In this document: positions 16,998 through 25,792 of the stretch, piece by piece
Position numbering within the stretch: the first letter of the stretch is position 1
Layout: the number at the start of each line of letters is the position of its first letter
Source of the DNA: G963663615 sp963663615
Lineage (GTDB): Bacteria; Bacteroidota; Ignavibacteria; Ignavibacteriales; Melioribacteraceae
DNA length: 64,000 bases
Direction of reading: 5' to 3'
Assembly: GCA_963663615.1 (NCBI GenBank)
Contig: OY760517.1
Span: 3,534,001 to 3,598,000 of the forward strand
Notes under the pieces: model-generated
The model's database searches: none
The model's input: the letters and a program-made list of their open reading frames with translations, nothing else
What the model was told of the DNA's origin: nothing
Program-made: the position numbers and the translations under genes

Positions 16998-18887
16998 ATG
17001 TCAGAAAATAATAAAGCAGAACTGTACCATCCTTCAGATGAAGTAGTACAAAATGCACATATAAAAAACTGGGACGAACTAAATGAACAGGCTACTAAAA
17101 ACAACATTGGCTTCTGGGAAGAGAGAGCTAACGAGCTAGAATGGTTCGAAAAATGGGAAAAAGTTCTCGATGACTCCAACGCTCCATTTTATAAATGGTT
17201 TACAAATGCAAAAACCAATATAGTTTATAACTGCCTCGATACTCATCTTAAAACACACCGAAAAAATAAACTTGCACTAATTTGGGAAGGTGAGAACGGC
17301 GATTTCCGAACCATGTCATACTTCGCACTCCACAGGGAAACCTGCCGATTCGCTAATATTCTTAAAAGTCTGGGTGTTAAAAAAGGTGATCGTGTTACAA
17401 TTTATATGGGTCGCATACCCGAAATTGTAATGGCTATGCTTGCCTGTGCACGTATTGGTGCAGTGCATTCGGTTGTTTACGGTGGCTTCTCTGTTGAAGC
17501 TCTGCACGAAAGGATTGAAGACAGTCAGTCGAAAGTGCTTATAACAGCCGATGGTGCCTTTCAACGTGGCAAAATTGTTCCGCTTAAGGATATAGTTGAT
17601 GAAGCCCTTCAACGTGCCGCCACAGTTGAACACGTTCTTGTTGTAAAACGTACCGGACAAGATGTTTACATGGAACAAGGTAGGGATATGTGGTACCACG
17701 AACTCGAAAAACTTCCGGTAGCTACACGAGGTTGCACCCTTGAAAAAATGGATGCCGAAGACCCGCTCTTTATTTTATATACAAGCGGTACCACCGGCAA
17801 GCCCAAGGCAATACTCCATACGCACGGCGGTTACATGGTAGGAACATACACCTCCCTGAAATACGTTTTTGACATAAAGGACGAAGACAGATACTGGTGT
17901 GCTGCCGATCCGGGTTGGATTACCGGACATAGTTACATAGTTTACGGTCCGTTACTTAATGGAGCTACATCATTCCTTTACGAGGGAGCCCCCAACTATC
18001 CTTATCCTAACCGCTGGTGGCAGATGATTGAACGGTACGGTATTAACATTCTTTACACTGCACCAACTGCAATACGTGGTTTAATGCGTTGGGGAGATGC
18101 GTGGGTTAACCGACATGATCTTTCCTCCCTTAGATTACTTGGGTCGGTTGGTGAGCCTATAAATCCCGAAGCATGGAAGTGGTATCATAAAGTAGTTGGC
18201 AACGGAAAATGTCCTATAATGGATACCTGGTGGCAAACAGAAACCGGTATGTTCATGATAACGCCTATGCCTTCGGTTCCATTAAAACCTGGTTCCGGTA
18301 CAAAACCTTTCCCCGGTATTATTATGGAAATTGTTGATGAGGAAGGTAAACCGGTTAATGATAATGAAGAAGGTTTTCTTACTATTAAAACACCTTGGCC
18401 CTCAATGATGAGAACAATTTATGGTGATGATAAGAGATACGTTGACCAATACTGGTCAAAATTCCCTGGTGTTTACCTCACCGGCGATAGTGCCAAACGT
18501 GATAGTGATGGTTACTACTGGATTATTGGTCGCGTTGACGATGTTATAAAAGTATCGGGTTACCGACTCGGTACTGCCGAAATAGAAAGTGCACTTGTAA
18601 GTCATCCCGCTGTAATTGAAGCTGCGGCAATCGGGCTACCTCATGAAGTAAAAGGTAATGCTATTCACGCTTATGTTATACTCGCTCAGAATGTTGAACC
18701 AACTGATCTGCTAAAACTGGAACTTAAGAAACATGTTGGGCATGAAGTTGGTCCTATTGCCAAACCGCACGAAATACAATTTGTTGACTCACTACCTAAA
18801 ACAAGAAGCGGCAAAATAATGCGCCGCTTGCTTAAGGCACAAGCACTCGGACAGGACCCCGGCAATATTTCAACTCTAGAAGACTAA
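16998..18887 (+). CDS. acs: acetyl-CoA synthetase (AMP-forming)
   Basis: The 629-residue adenylate-forming enzyme has the family landmarks in order: GAVHSVVYGGFS, P-loop LYTSGTTGKPK (about 259-269), DTWWQTETG, and the C-terminal hinge and catalytic segment PKTRSGKIMRR. In that segment Lys606 is the catalytic lysine that is acetylated for regulation in homologues. It converts acetate, ATP and CoA to acetyl-CoA via acetyl-AMP in the cytoplasm. Length is slightly below the usual 640-660 because of a short N-terminus. The start is supported by an unusually strong AGGGGAGGT ribosome binding site 4-12 bases before the ATG. The gene is monocistronic, with a terminator immediately downstream. Together with the pyruvate dehydrogenase operon it feeds the acetyl-CoA pool. 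Confidence 0.96.
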   Translation: MSENNKAELYHPSDEVVQNAHIKNWDELNEQATKNNIGFWEERANELEWFEKWEKVLDDSNAPFYKWFTNAKTNIVYNCLDTHLKTHRKNKLALIWEGENGDFRTMSYFALHRETCRFANILKSLGVKKGDRVTIYMGRIPEIVMAMLACARIGAVHSVVYGGFSVEALHERIEDSQSKVLITADGAFQRGKIVPLKDIVDEALQRAATVEHVLVVKRTGQDVYMEQGRDMWYHELEKLPVATRGCTLEKMDAEDPLFILYTSGTTGKPKAILHTHGGYMVGTYTSLKYVFDIKDEDRYWCAADPGWITGHSYIVYGPLLNGATSFLYEGAPNYPYPNRWWQMIERYGINILYTAPTAIRGLMRWGDAWVNRHDLSSLRLLGSVGEPINPEAWKWYHKVVGNGKCPIMDTWWQTETGMFMITPMPSVPLKPGSGTKPFPGIIMEIVDEEGKPVNDNEEGFLTIKTPWPSMMRTIYGDDKRYVDQYWSKFPGVYLTGDSAKRDSDGYYWIIGRVDDVIKVSGYRLGTAEIESALVSHPAVIEAAAIGLPHEVKGNAIHAYVILAQNVEPTDLLKLELKKHVGHEVGPIAKPHEIQFVDSLPKTRSGKIMRRLLKAQALGQDPGNISTLED

Positions 18888-18890
18888 CGA

Positions 18891-18920
18891 AAAAGGGGGA
18901 GTATCCCCCCCCCCTTTTTT
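18891..18920 (+). terminator. intrinsic terminator of acs with long C homopolymer
   Basis: AAAAAGGGGGA pairs with a run of ten C followed by six T, across a short GTAT loop just after the acs stop. Because AAAAAGGGGG can pair with CCCCCTTTTT, it may terminate in both directions. The C10 run is a likely slippage or sequencing-error site. Confidence 0.8.
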
Positions 18921-19046
18921 ACACAAATCTCTCTTTTTCTAACGAAAATCGCATTTTATTTTAGTTTTCATTTTTACTTCCGACAATTCTTTACAGGGAA
19001 TAATCACGAATTCTATCCCGTGGAATTCATACAAATTGGAGGTGTA

Positions 19047-21383
19047 ATGAACAACCTTATTAAAAACTTTTCGCTTCGTAAAAAGATATACGGAGGTTTT
19101 GGGCTTTTAACAATTCTATTATTAATTATTAGTATTGTTTCAATTTTCACAATAATTACAGGTGCAGATGGTTTTACCGAATATCGTTCAATTGCCAGAA
19201 ACACCAACTTCTCGTCACGTATTCAGGCTAATCTTCTTGAAGCTCGCCTTCAGGTAAAGAATTTTGTTCAGACAAGTGATTTTGAGCACGTTAAAATCTA
19301 TGAAGAACGTTTCGCAAATCTAAATCAATATTTGGATAAAGCACTTAAGGAAACAAATGCTGAAAAGGATAAGCTTATATTGAAAGATGTTGATAAGCTT
19401 TCAACCAAATATAACAAAGCTTTTTTTGAGGCTGTTGAGCTTATCAAGCAAAGAGATAAAGAATACAACAGCATTTGTGCATTCGCAAAAGTAATTGTAG
19501 AAGATCAGCTTAAACCCAGAATAAAAAGAGGTGACAGTAATGCGGCAGAAGCTGTACGATACTTCCTTCAGGCAAGAGTAGAAGTTATGAAGTTCCTCAA
19601 AGATAATTCGTATGAAGCATCTGAGCAGGTCTTTGAAGAATTAAAATCAATGTCGCGATATAATGCCCGTATTGGGAGCAGTATCATTAATCAAAACCTG
19701 GAAAACTACATAAAGGGTTTTCGCAATATAGTTGAAATTGATAATGCCAGAAATAATATCATCAACCAGCAACTCGATGTAATTGGGCCTAAAATTGCAG
19801 AGAACATTGAAACACTTAAACTTGACCATAAAGAACAACAGGATGTATTGGGACCATTGTTGGAGGCATCCAATTCTAATGGGATAACTATTACAATAGT
19901 TGTGAGTGTATTTGCAGTTATCTTCGGTCTTCTTTTCGCCAGTTTTTTTGCAAAACAACTTGTTACTCCTATTGTTGAGGTTAAAGAAACTGTTGAGCAA
20001 CTTCAAAATTCTTGTATCACAAATCTCGAAAAAGGTCTTAAGGCTATGGCTACAGGAGACCTGTCTTACAAAATAAATAAAACCACCCTGCCAATGGAGA
20101 TGGATCAAAAAGATGAGATTGGTGATATGTCAAGAACCATTGACCAGATGATAATTAAAACCCAGAACGGTATTGATGCCTACGATGAAGTTCTCATTAG
20201 CATTAAGCAGCTTAGCAATGAAGCTCAAATGCTTATAAATGAGGCTCGTGATGGCAGGCTTGATAAAAGAGGTGACATTACAAAATTCAAGGGTAGCTAT
20301 AAAACAATTATCCACGGCTTTAATGACGTACTCGATTCTGTAATTACTCCTATCAAGGATGGCTCCGATACATTGGCTATCATGGCAACCGGCGATCTTA
20401 CCGTCCGTGTAAACAATGAATATAAGGGTGATCATGCAAAAATAACCAACAGTATAAATCAGCTTGGTGATTCTCTTGAAGCACTAATACTTAAAATTAC
20501 CGAGTCAATTCAGGCTACTGCAAGTGCAAGTGCTCAAATATCATCAAGTGCCGAGGAGATGGCTGCCGGTGCACAGGAACAATCATCACAGGCACATGAA
20601 ATTGCCAGTGCAATAGAACAGATGACAAGCACTATTCTGCAAACTTCCCGCAATGCCAGTGGTGCCGCCGATAACGCAAAGAACGCCGGTGAAACTGCAG
20701 ATTCAGGTGGCAAGGTTGTCGGTACAACGATTGAAGGCATGAACCGAATAGCTACAGTTGTAAGCACTACCGCAGAAACAGTTCAGAAACTTGGTGACAG
20801 TAGCAAACAAATTGGTGAAATTATTCAAGTTATTAATGATATAGCCGATCAAACCAATCTGTTGGCTCTTAATGCTGCAATTGAAGCAGCTCGTGCAGGT
20901 GAACATGGTAGAGGATTTGCTGTGGTAGCAGATGAAGTTAGAAAGCTTGCCGAAAGAACTACAAAGGCAACCAAGGAAATTGCTGATATGATAAAGCAAA
21001 TCCAAACTGATACTAATGGTGCAGTAAACTCAATAAATGCCGGTAATGAAGAAGTTGAAAAAGGGAAACTGCTTGCCGAAGAAGCTGGTTCTTCACTAAA
21101 TCGAATAATTGCTGCAACAATTAGCGTTGTTGACGATATTGCCCAGGTTGCAACTGGTAGCGAGGAACAGTCAACAACAGCAGAGCAAATTAGCAGAAGC
21201 ATTGAAGGTATTAGCTCTGTTGCTAACCAAACCGCCAGTGCTACACAACAAATTGCTCGTGCCTCGGAAGACTTAAGCGTTCTTACCGAAAACCTGCAAG
21301 ATATGATACTTCAGTTTAGGGTTTCCAATAATCATTTAAGCAGTTTCCATGTTAAGGAGGATGGTTATTTGCTTGAATCCTAA
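19047..21383 (+). CDS. methyl-accepting chemotaxis protein with HBM-type sensor
   Basis: The 778-residue chemoreceptor starts at MNNLIKNF, where GGAGGT lies 6 bases upstream; a longer frame from 19020 lacks a site. Membrane helix 1 is at about 13-35. A helical periplasmic sensor of about 245 residues follows, with the helical-bimodular pattern (RNTNFSSRIQANLLEARLQVK). Membrane helix 2 is at about 280-302, followed by several HAMP-like units with ATGDLSYKI and ATGDLTVRV. The signalling tip is QTNLLALNAAIEAARAGEHG with GRGFAVVADEVRKLAERT. It would cluster with CheA/CheW at the cell pole. HBM sensors in known receptors bind organic acids, so a small carboxylate ligand is possible. There is no CheR-binding pentapeptide; the protein ends in GYLLES. 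No che genes are nearby. Confidence 0.93.
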   Translation: MNNLIKNFSLRKKIYGGFGLLTILLLIISIVSIFTIITGADGFTEYRSIARNTNFSSRIQANLLEARLQVKNFVQTSDFEHVKIYEERFANLNQYLDKALKETNAEKDKLILKDVDKLSTKYNKAFFEAVELIKQRDKEYNSICAFAKVIVEDQLKPRIKRGDSNAAEAVRYFLQARVEVMKFLKDNSYEASEQVFEELKSMSRYNARIGSSIINQNLENYIKGFRNIVEIDNARNNIINQQLDVIGPKIAENIETLKLDHKEQQDVLGPLLEASNSNGITITIVVSVFAVIFGLLFASFFAKQLVTPIVEVKETVEQLQNSCITNLEKGLKAMATGDLSYKINKTTLPMEMDQKDEIGDMSRTIDQMIIKTQNGIDAYDEVLISIKQLSNEAQMLINEARDGRLDKRGDITKFKGSYKTIIHGFNDVLDSVITPIKDGSDTLAIMATGDLTVRVNNEYKGDHAKITNSINQLGDSLEALILKITESIQATASASAQISSSAEEMAAGAQEQSSQAHEIASAIEQMTSTILQTSRNASGAADNAKNAGETADSGGKVVGTTIEGMNRIATVVSTTAETVQKLGDSSKQIGEIIQVINDIADQTNLLALNAAIEAARAGEHGRGFAVVADEVRKLAERTTKATKEIADMIKQIQTDTNGAVNSINAGNEEVEKGKLLAEEAGSSLNRIIAATISVVDDIAQVATGSEEQSTTAEQISRSIEGISSVANQTASATQQIARASEDLSVLTENLQDMILQFRVSNNHLSSFHVKEDGYLLES

Positions 21384-21400
21384 AATTGCTTACCTCAGTT

Positions 21401-21433
21401 AATACCGGTATTTATACTTGTAATACCGGTATT
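21401..21433. promoter_or_regulatory. tandem 12-bp palindromes upstream of the porin operon
   Basis: AATACCGGTATT occurs twice (21401-21412 and 21422-21433). Each copy is self-complementary and the centres are 21 bp apart, two helical turns. The pair could be a double operator for the porin-chemoreceptor operon, or it could fold as one 12-bp stem with a 9-nt loop after the chemoreceptor gene. There is no T-run, which argues against an intrinsic terminator. Confidence 0.5.
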
Positions 21434-21577
21434 TGTAACAGTTAGTAAATTTAACTGAATCACAATAGTTTCTTACCAGACCAAACCAACATCAACTTTT
21501 GTCGCAGGAATAGTTTAATTTTCATCAATTTGCACCGATAATATAATTGGTTTTAATAACAAAAATAGTGTTCAATT

Positions 21578-22579
21578 ATGAAGAAAATACTTATTCTTTT
21601 TATATTAACTTCTATTACATTTTTAAATGGGCAAACCAACGATATACTTTCAAATACCAAACTTCAGTTTTGGGGACAAGCTCACTATATAAACAGTGAG
21701 GCAGACAATGTAAATGACAGTTTTTTGCTTAAACGGTTCCGTATTGGTGCAAAAGGCAAATTGCTTGATGAACTAAAATTTGCTTTCCTGTATGAAATGG
21801 CTGGCTCCTCTCCTTTCCTCCTTCAAGGTTGGCTGGACTACTCATTACACCCTCTTGCAAACTTCAGGGTTGGTCAGTTTAAATATCCGTTTGGACTCGA
21901 AAACTCTGTTTCTGCTACTGTGTGGGATTTCATTAACCCAAGTTTTGTAACAAAATCAATAACCGCCAAACTCGGTTTAGCCGGGGGTAAACTACGCGAT
22001 ATTGGTGTTCAGTTTTCAGGTAAATACAGCTTTTCAAAAAATGTTGCCTTGGATTACCGTTTAATGATTATGAATGGAAATGGTATAAACACTACTGATA
22101 ATAATAAAAACAAAGACTTTACCGGCAGATTGCAACTACAATTTACAGATATTGGACATATTGGTGTTTCTGTATATAGTGGTGTTGACAACGGTCCCTT
22201 AGATATTTTAAGACTTGCACAAGATGCTTACGGAACAGAGATATTACTTAAGGGAAAAGTTGCTGAGCAGAAACTTAAATTCCAGAGTGAGTATATTATT
22301 GCAAATTACGAGCAGGTTTCCGGGGAGGTTAAACCCGAAGGATATTATATTCAATTACTATCAATGTTTTTGAACGATAAACTTGAACCTGGTATAAGAT
22401 ACGATTCCTATAATCCAAACTCCGATCAGGAGCTTAAACAAACACGATTTACAATTGGAATAGCTTACTATTTAGCGAAAAAACAAAGAATTTCGGCTAA
22501 CTACGAAATCATTGAAGATGAATTCTCGAACCAGGAAGGAAACTTGTTTACTATTCAATTTCAATACGCAATTCAATAA
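21578..22579 (+). CDS. outer-membrane porin, Porin O/P-like
   Basis: The 333-residue protein has a signal peptide (MKKILILFILTSITFLNG) and an all-beta pattern of alternating amphipathic strands. The strands include LRFQ/FRIGAKGKLLDELKF-type repeats, VGQFKYPFGLENS and a final FTIQFQYAIQ ending in an uncharged C-terminus as in outer-membrane barrels. The GQFKYPFGLE segment is the recognisable core of the phosphate-selective-porin O/P family. Members are trimeric channels for small anions or other solutes, but specificity cannot be read from sequence. A chemoreceptor begins 14 bp downstream, so channel and receptor are probably made together and may concern the same solute. Two AATACCGGTATT palindromes lie about 150 bp upstream. 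Confidence 0.8.
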   Translation: MKKILILFILTSITFLNGQTNDILSNTKLQFWGQAHYINSEADNVNDSFLLKRFRIGAKGKLLDELKFAFLYEMAGSSPFLLQGWLDYSLHPLANFRVGQFKYPFGLENSVSATVWDFINPSFVTKSITAKLGLAGGKLRDIGVQFSGKYSFSKNVALDYRLMIMNGNGINTTDNNKNKDFTGRLQLQFTDIGHIGVSVYSGVDNGPLDILRLAQDAYGTEILLKGKVAEQKLKFQSEYIIANYEQVSGEVKPEGYYIQLLSMFLNDKLEPGIRYDSYNPNSDQELKQTRFTIGIAYYLAKKQRISANYEIIEDEFSNQEGNLFTIQFQYAIQ

Positions 22580-22593
22580 AGGAAAATCACATT

Positions 22594-25098
22594 ATGAAAT
22601 TATGGAAATCTCTTAAATTGAGAATTCCGTTGGTAGCACTTACAGGTATTATTGCCATTTCTGTTTTATTACTTGGGCTGTTTTACCAATACCAAAATAG
22701 GGAGTTCAAAAAGGAAATACATTCCAAATTTAATCAGTTTGGAAAATTGTTTGATAAGCAACTTGACATAAATAAGCAAAACCTCAAGATGGCTATGGAA
22801 GTTATGCTTAATGATGAAGAGACCCTAAAGCTTTTTTATAATAGGGATAGAGAAACACTTCAAAATAAGCTGATACAGCTTTATAATAAAAGGTTGAAAC
22901 CTGAATACGATATTTCTCAATTTCAGTTCCACCTTCCTCCGGCTACTTCTTTTTTAAGACTTCATAAACCGGCAAAGTTTGGTGATGATCTCTCAACATT
23001 CCGAAATACTGTTTTGAAAGTTAACAAGGATAAAGAACCGGTTGCCGGACTTGAAGTTGGTAGAGGTGGTCCAGGTTTAAGAATCGTATATCCTGTAAAC
23101 TATAATAATGAACACCTTGGCTCTGTTGAGTTTGGTGGCTCTATATACCACCTGCTTCTTATTGCCAAAGCCCTTGATATGGAATATGCTATCGGTATAA
23201 ACGAAGATGTATTCCTAAACGCCCGCCGCTTTACCGATGAAGCCAACGATATTGTTATAGGTAATCTGGTTTACTACAAATACTCAAATGATACCGCAAA
23301 AAAATTGTTACGCTCTATTAACCATGATGATTTTACTGAAGGGTTTGAATATAATAACAAGGATTTTCTGGGTTACTATTATACTTTAAAAGATTTTAGC
23401 GGTGCTGAAGTTGGGAAGATAGCTCTTATAAGAGATATAACTGAAAATACTTCTGCACTTTTTACAAATACTATTAATAATTTTATTATTGTGCTTATAG
23501 CCTCTTTAATTTTAATGGGAATTTTGTGGGTATTCTTTAAAAAGTTTTTTACTGATAGAATGAATAAGATAATCACATTTGTTAAAAACCGTGAACTTAA
23601 GGTAAAAAACAATTTTATAAATCCTGAGGATTTTGACTCGGAAGAATTTATTATGCTTTCCGAATCCCTTAAACAAATGTCTGCACAAATTGATAAACAA
23701 TTACAATACCTTGAAAATTTGCCCCTTCCTGTTATGTTAGTTGACAAACAGTACAATATGGAATATATGAATATTGCCGGACAGAAATTGCTTGATAAAG
23801 GACTGGATGATCTCGTTGGTAAGAAGTGTTACGACTTTATGAAAACCGGGCATTGCAATACAGAGAAGTGTGCAGTTGCTCAGGCTCTTAAACTAGAAAA
23901 AACAATAACTGAAGAAACCAAAGCTTATCCAAATAATCATGATTTATCTATAATGTACACGGCATATCCTGCAAGAGATATTGATGGTTCTGTTTCCGGG
24001 GCTTTGGAATATATTGCTGATATAACCGAAATGAAAAATCGTCAGGAATATCTTTCCAGAAGTACCGACACTATGGTGCAGGCAATGGAACGCTTTTCCG
24101 ATGGTGATTTAACCGTGAATGTTCTTCCGGAAATACAGAATGATCAAATTGGAAAACTATTTAATGCTTTTAATAAAACCATTCAGACTATCCAGCAAAT
24201 GATTTTGCAGTTAATTGACGCTGTTGATGCCACTGCAAGTGCCACTGCCGAAATATCTGCAAGTGCTGAGGAAATGGCCGCCGGGGTGCAGGAACAGTCC
24301 TCACAATCAACAGAAATAGCCAATGCAGTTGAACATATGGCGGAAGCTATTGTTACAACTGCACACAGAGCTAAATCAACTGCTGATATGGCTGTTAACG
24401 CCGGAGAAATTGCTCAAACAGGTGGCAACGTTGTTGAAACTACAATTAAAGGTATGATTCGCATTGCAGAGGTGGTTAATGAATCTGCTTTTACTGTTGA
24501 AAAGCTTGGTGACAGCAGTACACAAATTGGTGAAATTATTCAGGTAATTGATGATATTGCTGACCAAACCAATCTACTTGCTCTTAATGCCGCTATTGAA
24601 GCTGCACGAGCTGGTGAACAGGGTCGTGGTTTCGCTGTGGTAGCTGATGAAGTGCGTAAACTTGCAGAAAGAACATCTAATGCGACTAAAGAAATTTCAG
24701 CAATGATTAAACAAATTCAGACCGACACTAAAGGTGCAGTTGAATCAATTAAAATTGGTAACGATGAAGTTGATAAAGGACGCGTACTTGCCGAGGATGC
24801 CGGTAACTCGCTTAAGGAAATTATTTCAACTACCAGAACAGTTGTTACCAACGTACAGGAAGTTGCTTCAACTAACGAACAACAGTCTTCTGCTGCCGAA
24901 CAGATTAGCCGAAGTATTGAAGGTATAAGTAGTGTGATTTCTGAAACAGCCGGTACCACTCAGCAAATTGCCAGTGCTGCCGAAGATTTGAACAGACTAA
25001 CAGATAATCTTCAAATACTGATTCAGCAATTCAAAGTTTCTTCTGAACCAATGGTAACTAACCATTATAATGGAAACGGTAAATTATTAACTGAATAA
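22594..25098 (+). CDS. chemoreceptor with double-Cache sensor and cysteine-bearing PAS domain
   Basis: The 834-residue protein has membrane helix 1 (about 12-30) and a periplasmic region (about 35-290) with FHLPPATSFLRLHKPAKFGDD and GLEVGRGGPGLR. These are typical of dCache_3-type sensors, which often bind small organic ligands. Membrane helix 2 (about 297-318) is followed by a HAMP-like stretch. A PAS domain (about 375-490) contains Cys412, Cys421 and Cys426 in a KKCYD...GHCNTEKC pattern. A second HAMP region and a full signalling domain with DQTNLLALNAAIEAARAGEQG follow. The cysteine cluster suggests a redox or metal input besides the periplasmic one; that is inference. It follows the porin gene by 14 bp and is closed by a strong terminator at 25138. 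There is no CheR pentapeptide; the C-terminus is NGKLLTE. Confidence 0.9.
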   Translation: MKLWKSLKLRIPLVALTGIIAISVLLLGLFYQYQNREFKKEIHSKFNQFGKLFDKQLDINKQNLKMAMEVMLNDEETLKLFYNRDRETLQNKLIQLYNKRLKPEYDISQFQFHLPPATSFLRLHKPAKFGDDLSTFRNTVLKVNKDKEPVAGLEVGRGGPGLRIVYPVNYNNEHLGSVEFGGSIYHLLLIAKALDMEYAIGINEDVFLNARRFTDEANDIVIGNLVYYKYSNDTAKKLLRSINHDDFTEGFEYNNKDFLGYYYTLKDFSGAEVGKIALIRDITENTSALFTNTINNFIIVLIASLILMGILWVFFKKFFTDRMNKIITFVKNRELKVKNNFINPEDFDSEEFIMLSESLKQMSAQIDKQLQYLENLPLPVMLVDKQYNMEYMNIAGQKLLDKGLDDLVGKKCYDFMKTGHCNTEKCAVAQALKLEKTITEETKAYPNNHDLSIMYTAYPARDIDGSVSGALEYIADITEMKNRQEYLSRSTDTMVQAMERFSDGDLTVNVLPEIQNDQIGKLFNAFNKTIQTIQQMILQLIDAVDATASATAEISASAEEMAAGVQEQSSQSTEIANAVEHMAEAIVTTAHRAKSTADMAVNAGEIAQTGGNVVETTIKGMIRIAEVVNESAFTVEKLGDSSTQIGEIIQVIDDIADQTNLLALNAAIEAARAGEQGRGFAVVADEVRKLAERTSNATKEISAMIKQIQTDTKGAVESIKIGNDEVDKGRVLAEDAGNSLKEIISTTRTVVTNVQEVASTNEQQSSAAEQISRSIEGISSVISETAGTTQQIASAAEDLNRLTDNLQILIQQFKVSSEPMVTNHYNGNGKLLTE

Positions 25099-25137
25099 TT
25101 CAAATTTTTACTTCTCCCAAAACAAATCATAACTCTC

Positions 25138-25168
25138 ATGGCCGGCTTCCCACCGGCCATTTTTTTAT
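25138..25168 (+). terminator. intrinsic terminator of the porin-chemoreceptor operon
   Basis: ATGGCCGG and CCGGCCAT form a perfect 8-bp stem around a short loop, followed by seven T. It lies 40 bp after the chemoreceptor stop. Confidence 0.9.
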
Positions 25169-25206
25169 TTTCACTCCTAAATTGGTAATCGAACAAAAAA
25201 CATATA

Positions 25207-25265
25207 TTCCCCCTTAATACATAATAAAAAAGCCTTGCAGACTTTCGCTTACAAGGCTTTGCGGA
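25207..25265 (-). repeat. 59-bp direct repeat, distal copy, with decayed-tRNA terminator
   Basis: This segment matches 25651-25709 with a single mismatch (offset 444). It carries the same AAAGCCTTG...CAAGGCTTT hairpin and T-run and the same AAGGGGGAA leader. Here it follows a tRNA remnant instead of the intact tRNA. After the leader a truncated frame MFFVRLPI ends at once, possibly the dead start of a second GIY-YIG gene. Confidence 0.9.
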
Positions 25266-25285
25266 AGCGTCCCGCATTTTCAATT

Positions 25286-25344
25286 CCGGGATAAAGAGGG
25301 ATTCGAACCCTCCCGATCTTCGGGGTCAAGACTCAACGGTTTTT
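25286..25344 (-). pseudogene. tRNA-Ser remnant (3' half)
   Basis: On the minus strand this stretch shares ACCGTTGAGTCTTGA with the intact tRNA-Ser at 25706-25792. It keeps a perfect T arm (GAGGG TTCGAAT CCCTC), but the acceptor, D and most of the anticodon arm cannot be formed. A GGGGTCA/TGACCCC inverted repeat interrupts the variable region. It is followed by the same terminator module as the real tRNA. Confidence 0.7.
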
Positions 25345-25384
25345 CCACTTGTGACCCCGCAAAGCGGTGGCAAGACAAAAACAT

Positions 25385-25648
25385 TTATTTATCCATCTGT
25401 TTATCTATATCCTGTATTAGCAACTTAAATGATCTGCCACCCTTGTAGCTTTTTATTTCCATCTCGCGTTTATATGCCGTTTCTTTATCGGGGTATTCTT
25501 CAGTGTAAATCAATTCCCATGGTATGTATGGTTTTGTCGATTTAACTGAACCACTATTATGCCTTTTTAATCGTGATGCCATATCTCCGGTATGACCTAT
25601 ATAACGGCGTCCGTTTTGTTTACTCCGCAATATATATACTATATACAT
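25385..25648 (-). CDS. GIY-YIG nuclease-domain mini-protein (URI type)
   Basis: The 87-residue protein is essentially a single GIY-YIG domain: YIVYILRS at the start and RRYIGHTGD form the paired motif, followed by the catalytic-type Arg in RLKRHNSG, and Glu residues in TEEYPDKETAYKREMEIK. Such short proteins are related to the UvrC N-terminal and homing-endonuclease domains, but their cellular role is poorly defined. The gene starts inside the end of a 59-bp repeat, with GGGGGAA just before the ATG. It lies between an intact tRNA-Ser with its terminator and a decayed tRNA copy with a second terminator. This placement suggests a small mobile or tRNA-targeting unit. It would be transcribed by read-through from the tRNA or from its own weak promoter. 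Confidence 0.85.
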   Translation of the reverse strand: MYIVYILRSKQNGRRYIGHTGDMASRLKRHNSGSVKSTKPYIPWELIYTEEYPDKETAYKREMEIKSYKGGRSFKLLIQDIDKQMDK

Positions 25649-25650
25649 AG

Positions 25651-25709
25651 TTCCCCCTTAATACATAATAAAAAAGCCTTGCAAACTTTCGCTTACAAGG
25701 CTTTGCGGA
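25651..25709 (-). repeat. 59-bp direct repeat, tRNA-proximal copy
   Basis: This copy spans the last bases of tRNA-Ser, its terminator hairpin and the leader of the GIY-YIG gene. It is duplicated at 25207-25265, so the two copies bracket the nuclease gene in direct orientation. Confidence 0.9.
25665..25704 (-). terminator. intrinsic terminator of tRNA-Ser
   Basis: AAAGCCTTG (25673-25681) pairs with CAAGGCTTT (25696-25704) and is followed on the minus strand by TTTTTTATTATG, starting two bases after the tRNA 3' end. Confidence 0.85.
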
Positions 25710-25792
25710 GGGGGAGGGATTCGAACCCCCGGAGCCGATCAAGACTCAACGGTTTTCAAGACCGCCGCATTCAACCACTCTGCCACCCCTCC
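25706..25792 (-). tRNA. tRNA-Ser(UGA)
   Basis: The 87-nt minus-strand gene folds as a class II tRNA: acceptor GGAGGGG/CCCCTCC with discriminator G, D arm with GCAGAGTGGTTGAATGC, anticodon stem CGGT/ACCG enclosing CTTGAAA (anticodon TGA), a long variable arm, and T loop TTCGAAT. The terminal CCA is not encoded. It decodes UCA and neighbouring Ser codons. Confidence 0.95.

Noticed and set aside
25286..25360. Second functional tRNA at the remnant
   Set aside because: Only the T arm and part of the variable arm are preserved; no acceptor, D or complete anticodon stem can be drawn.
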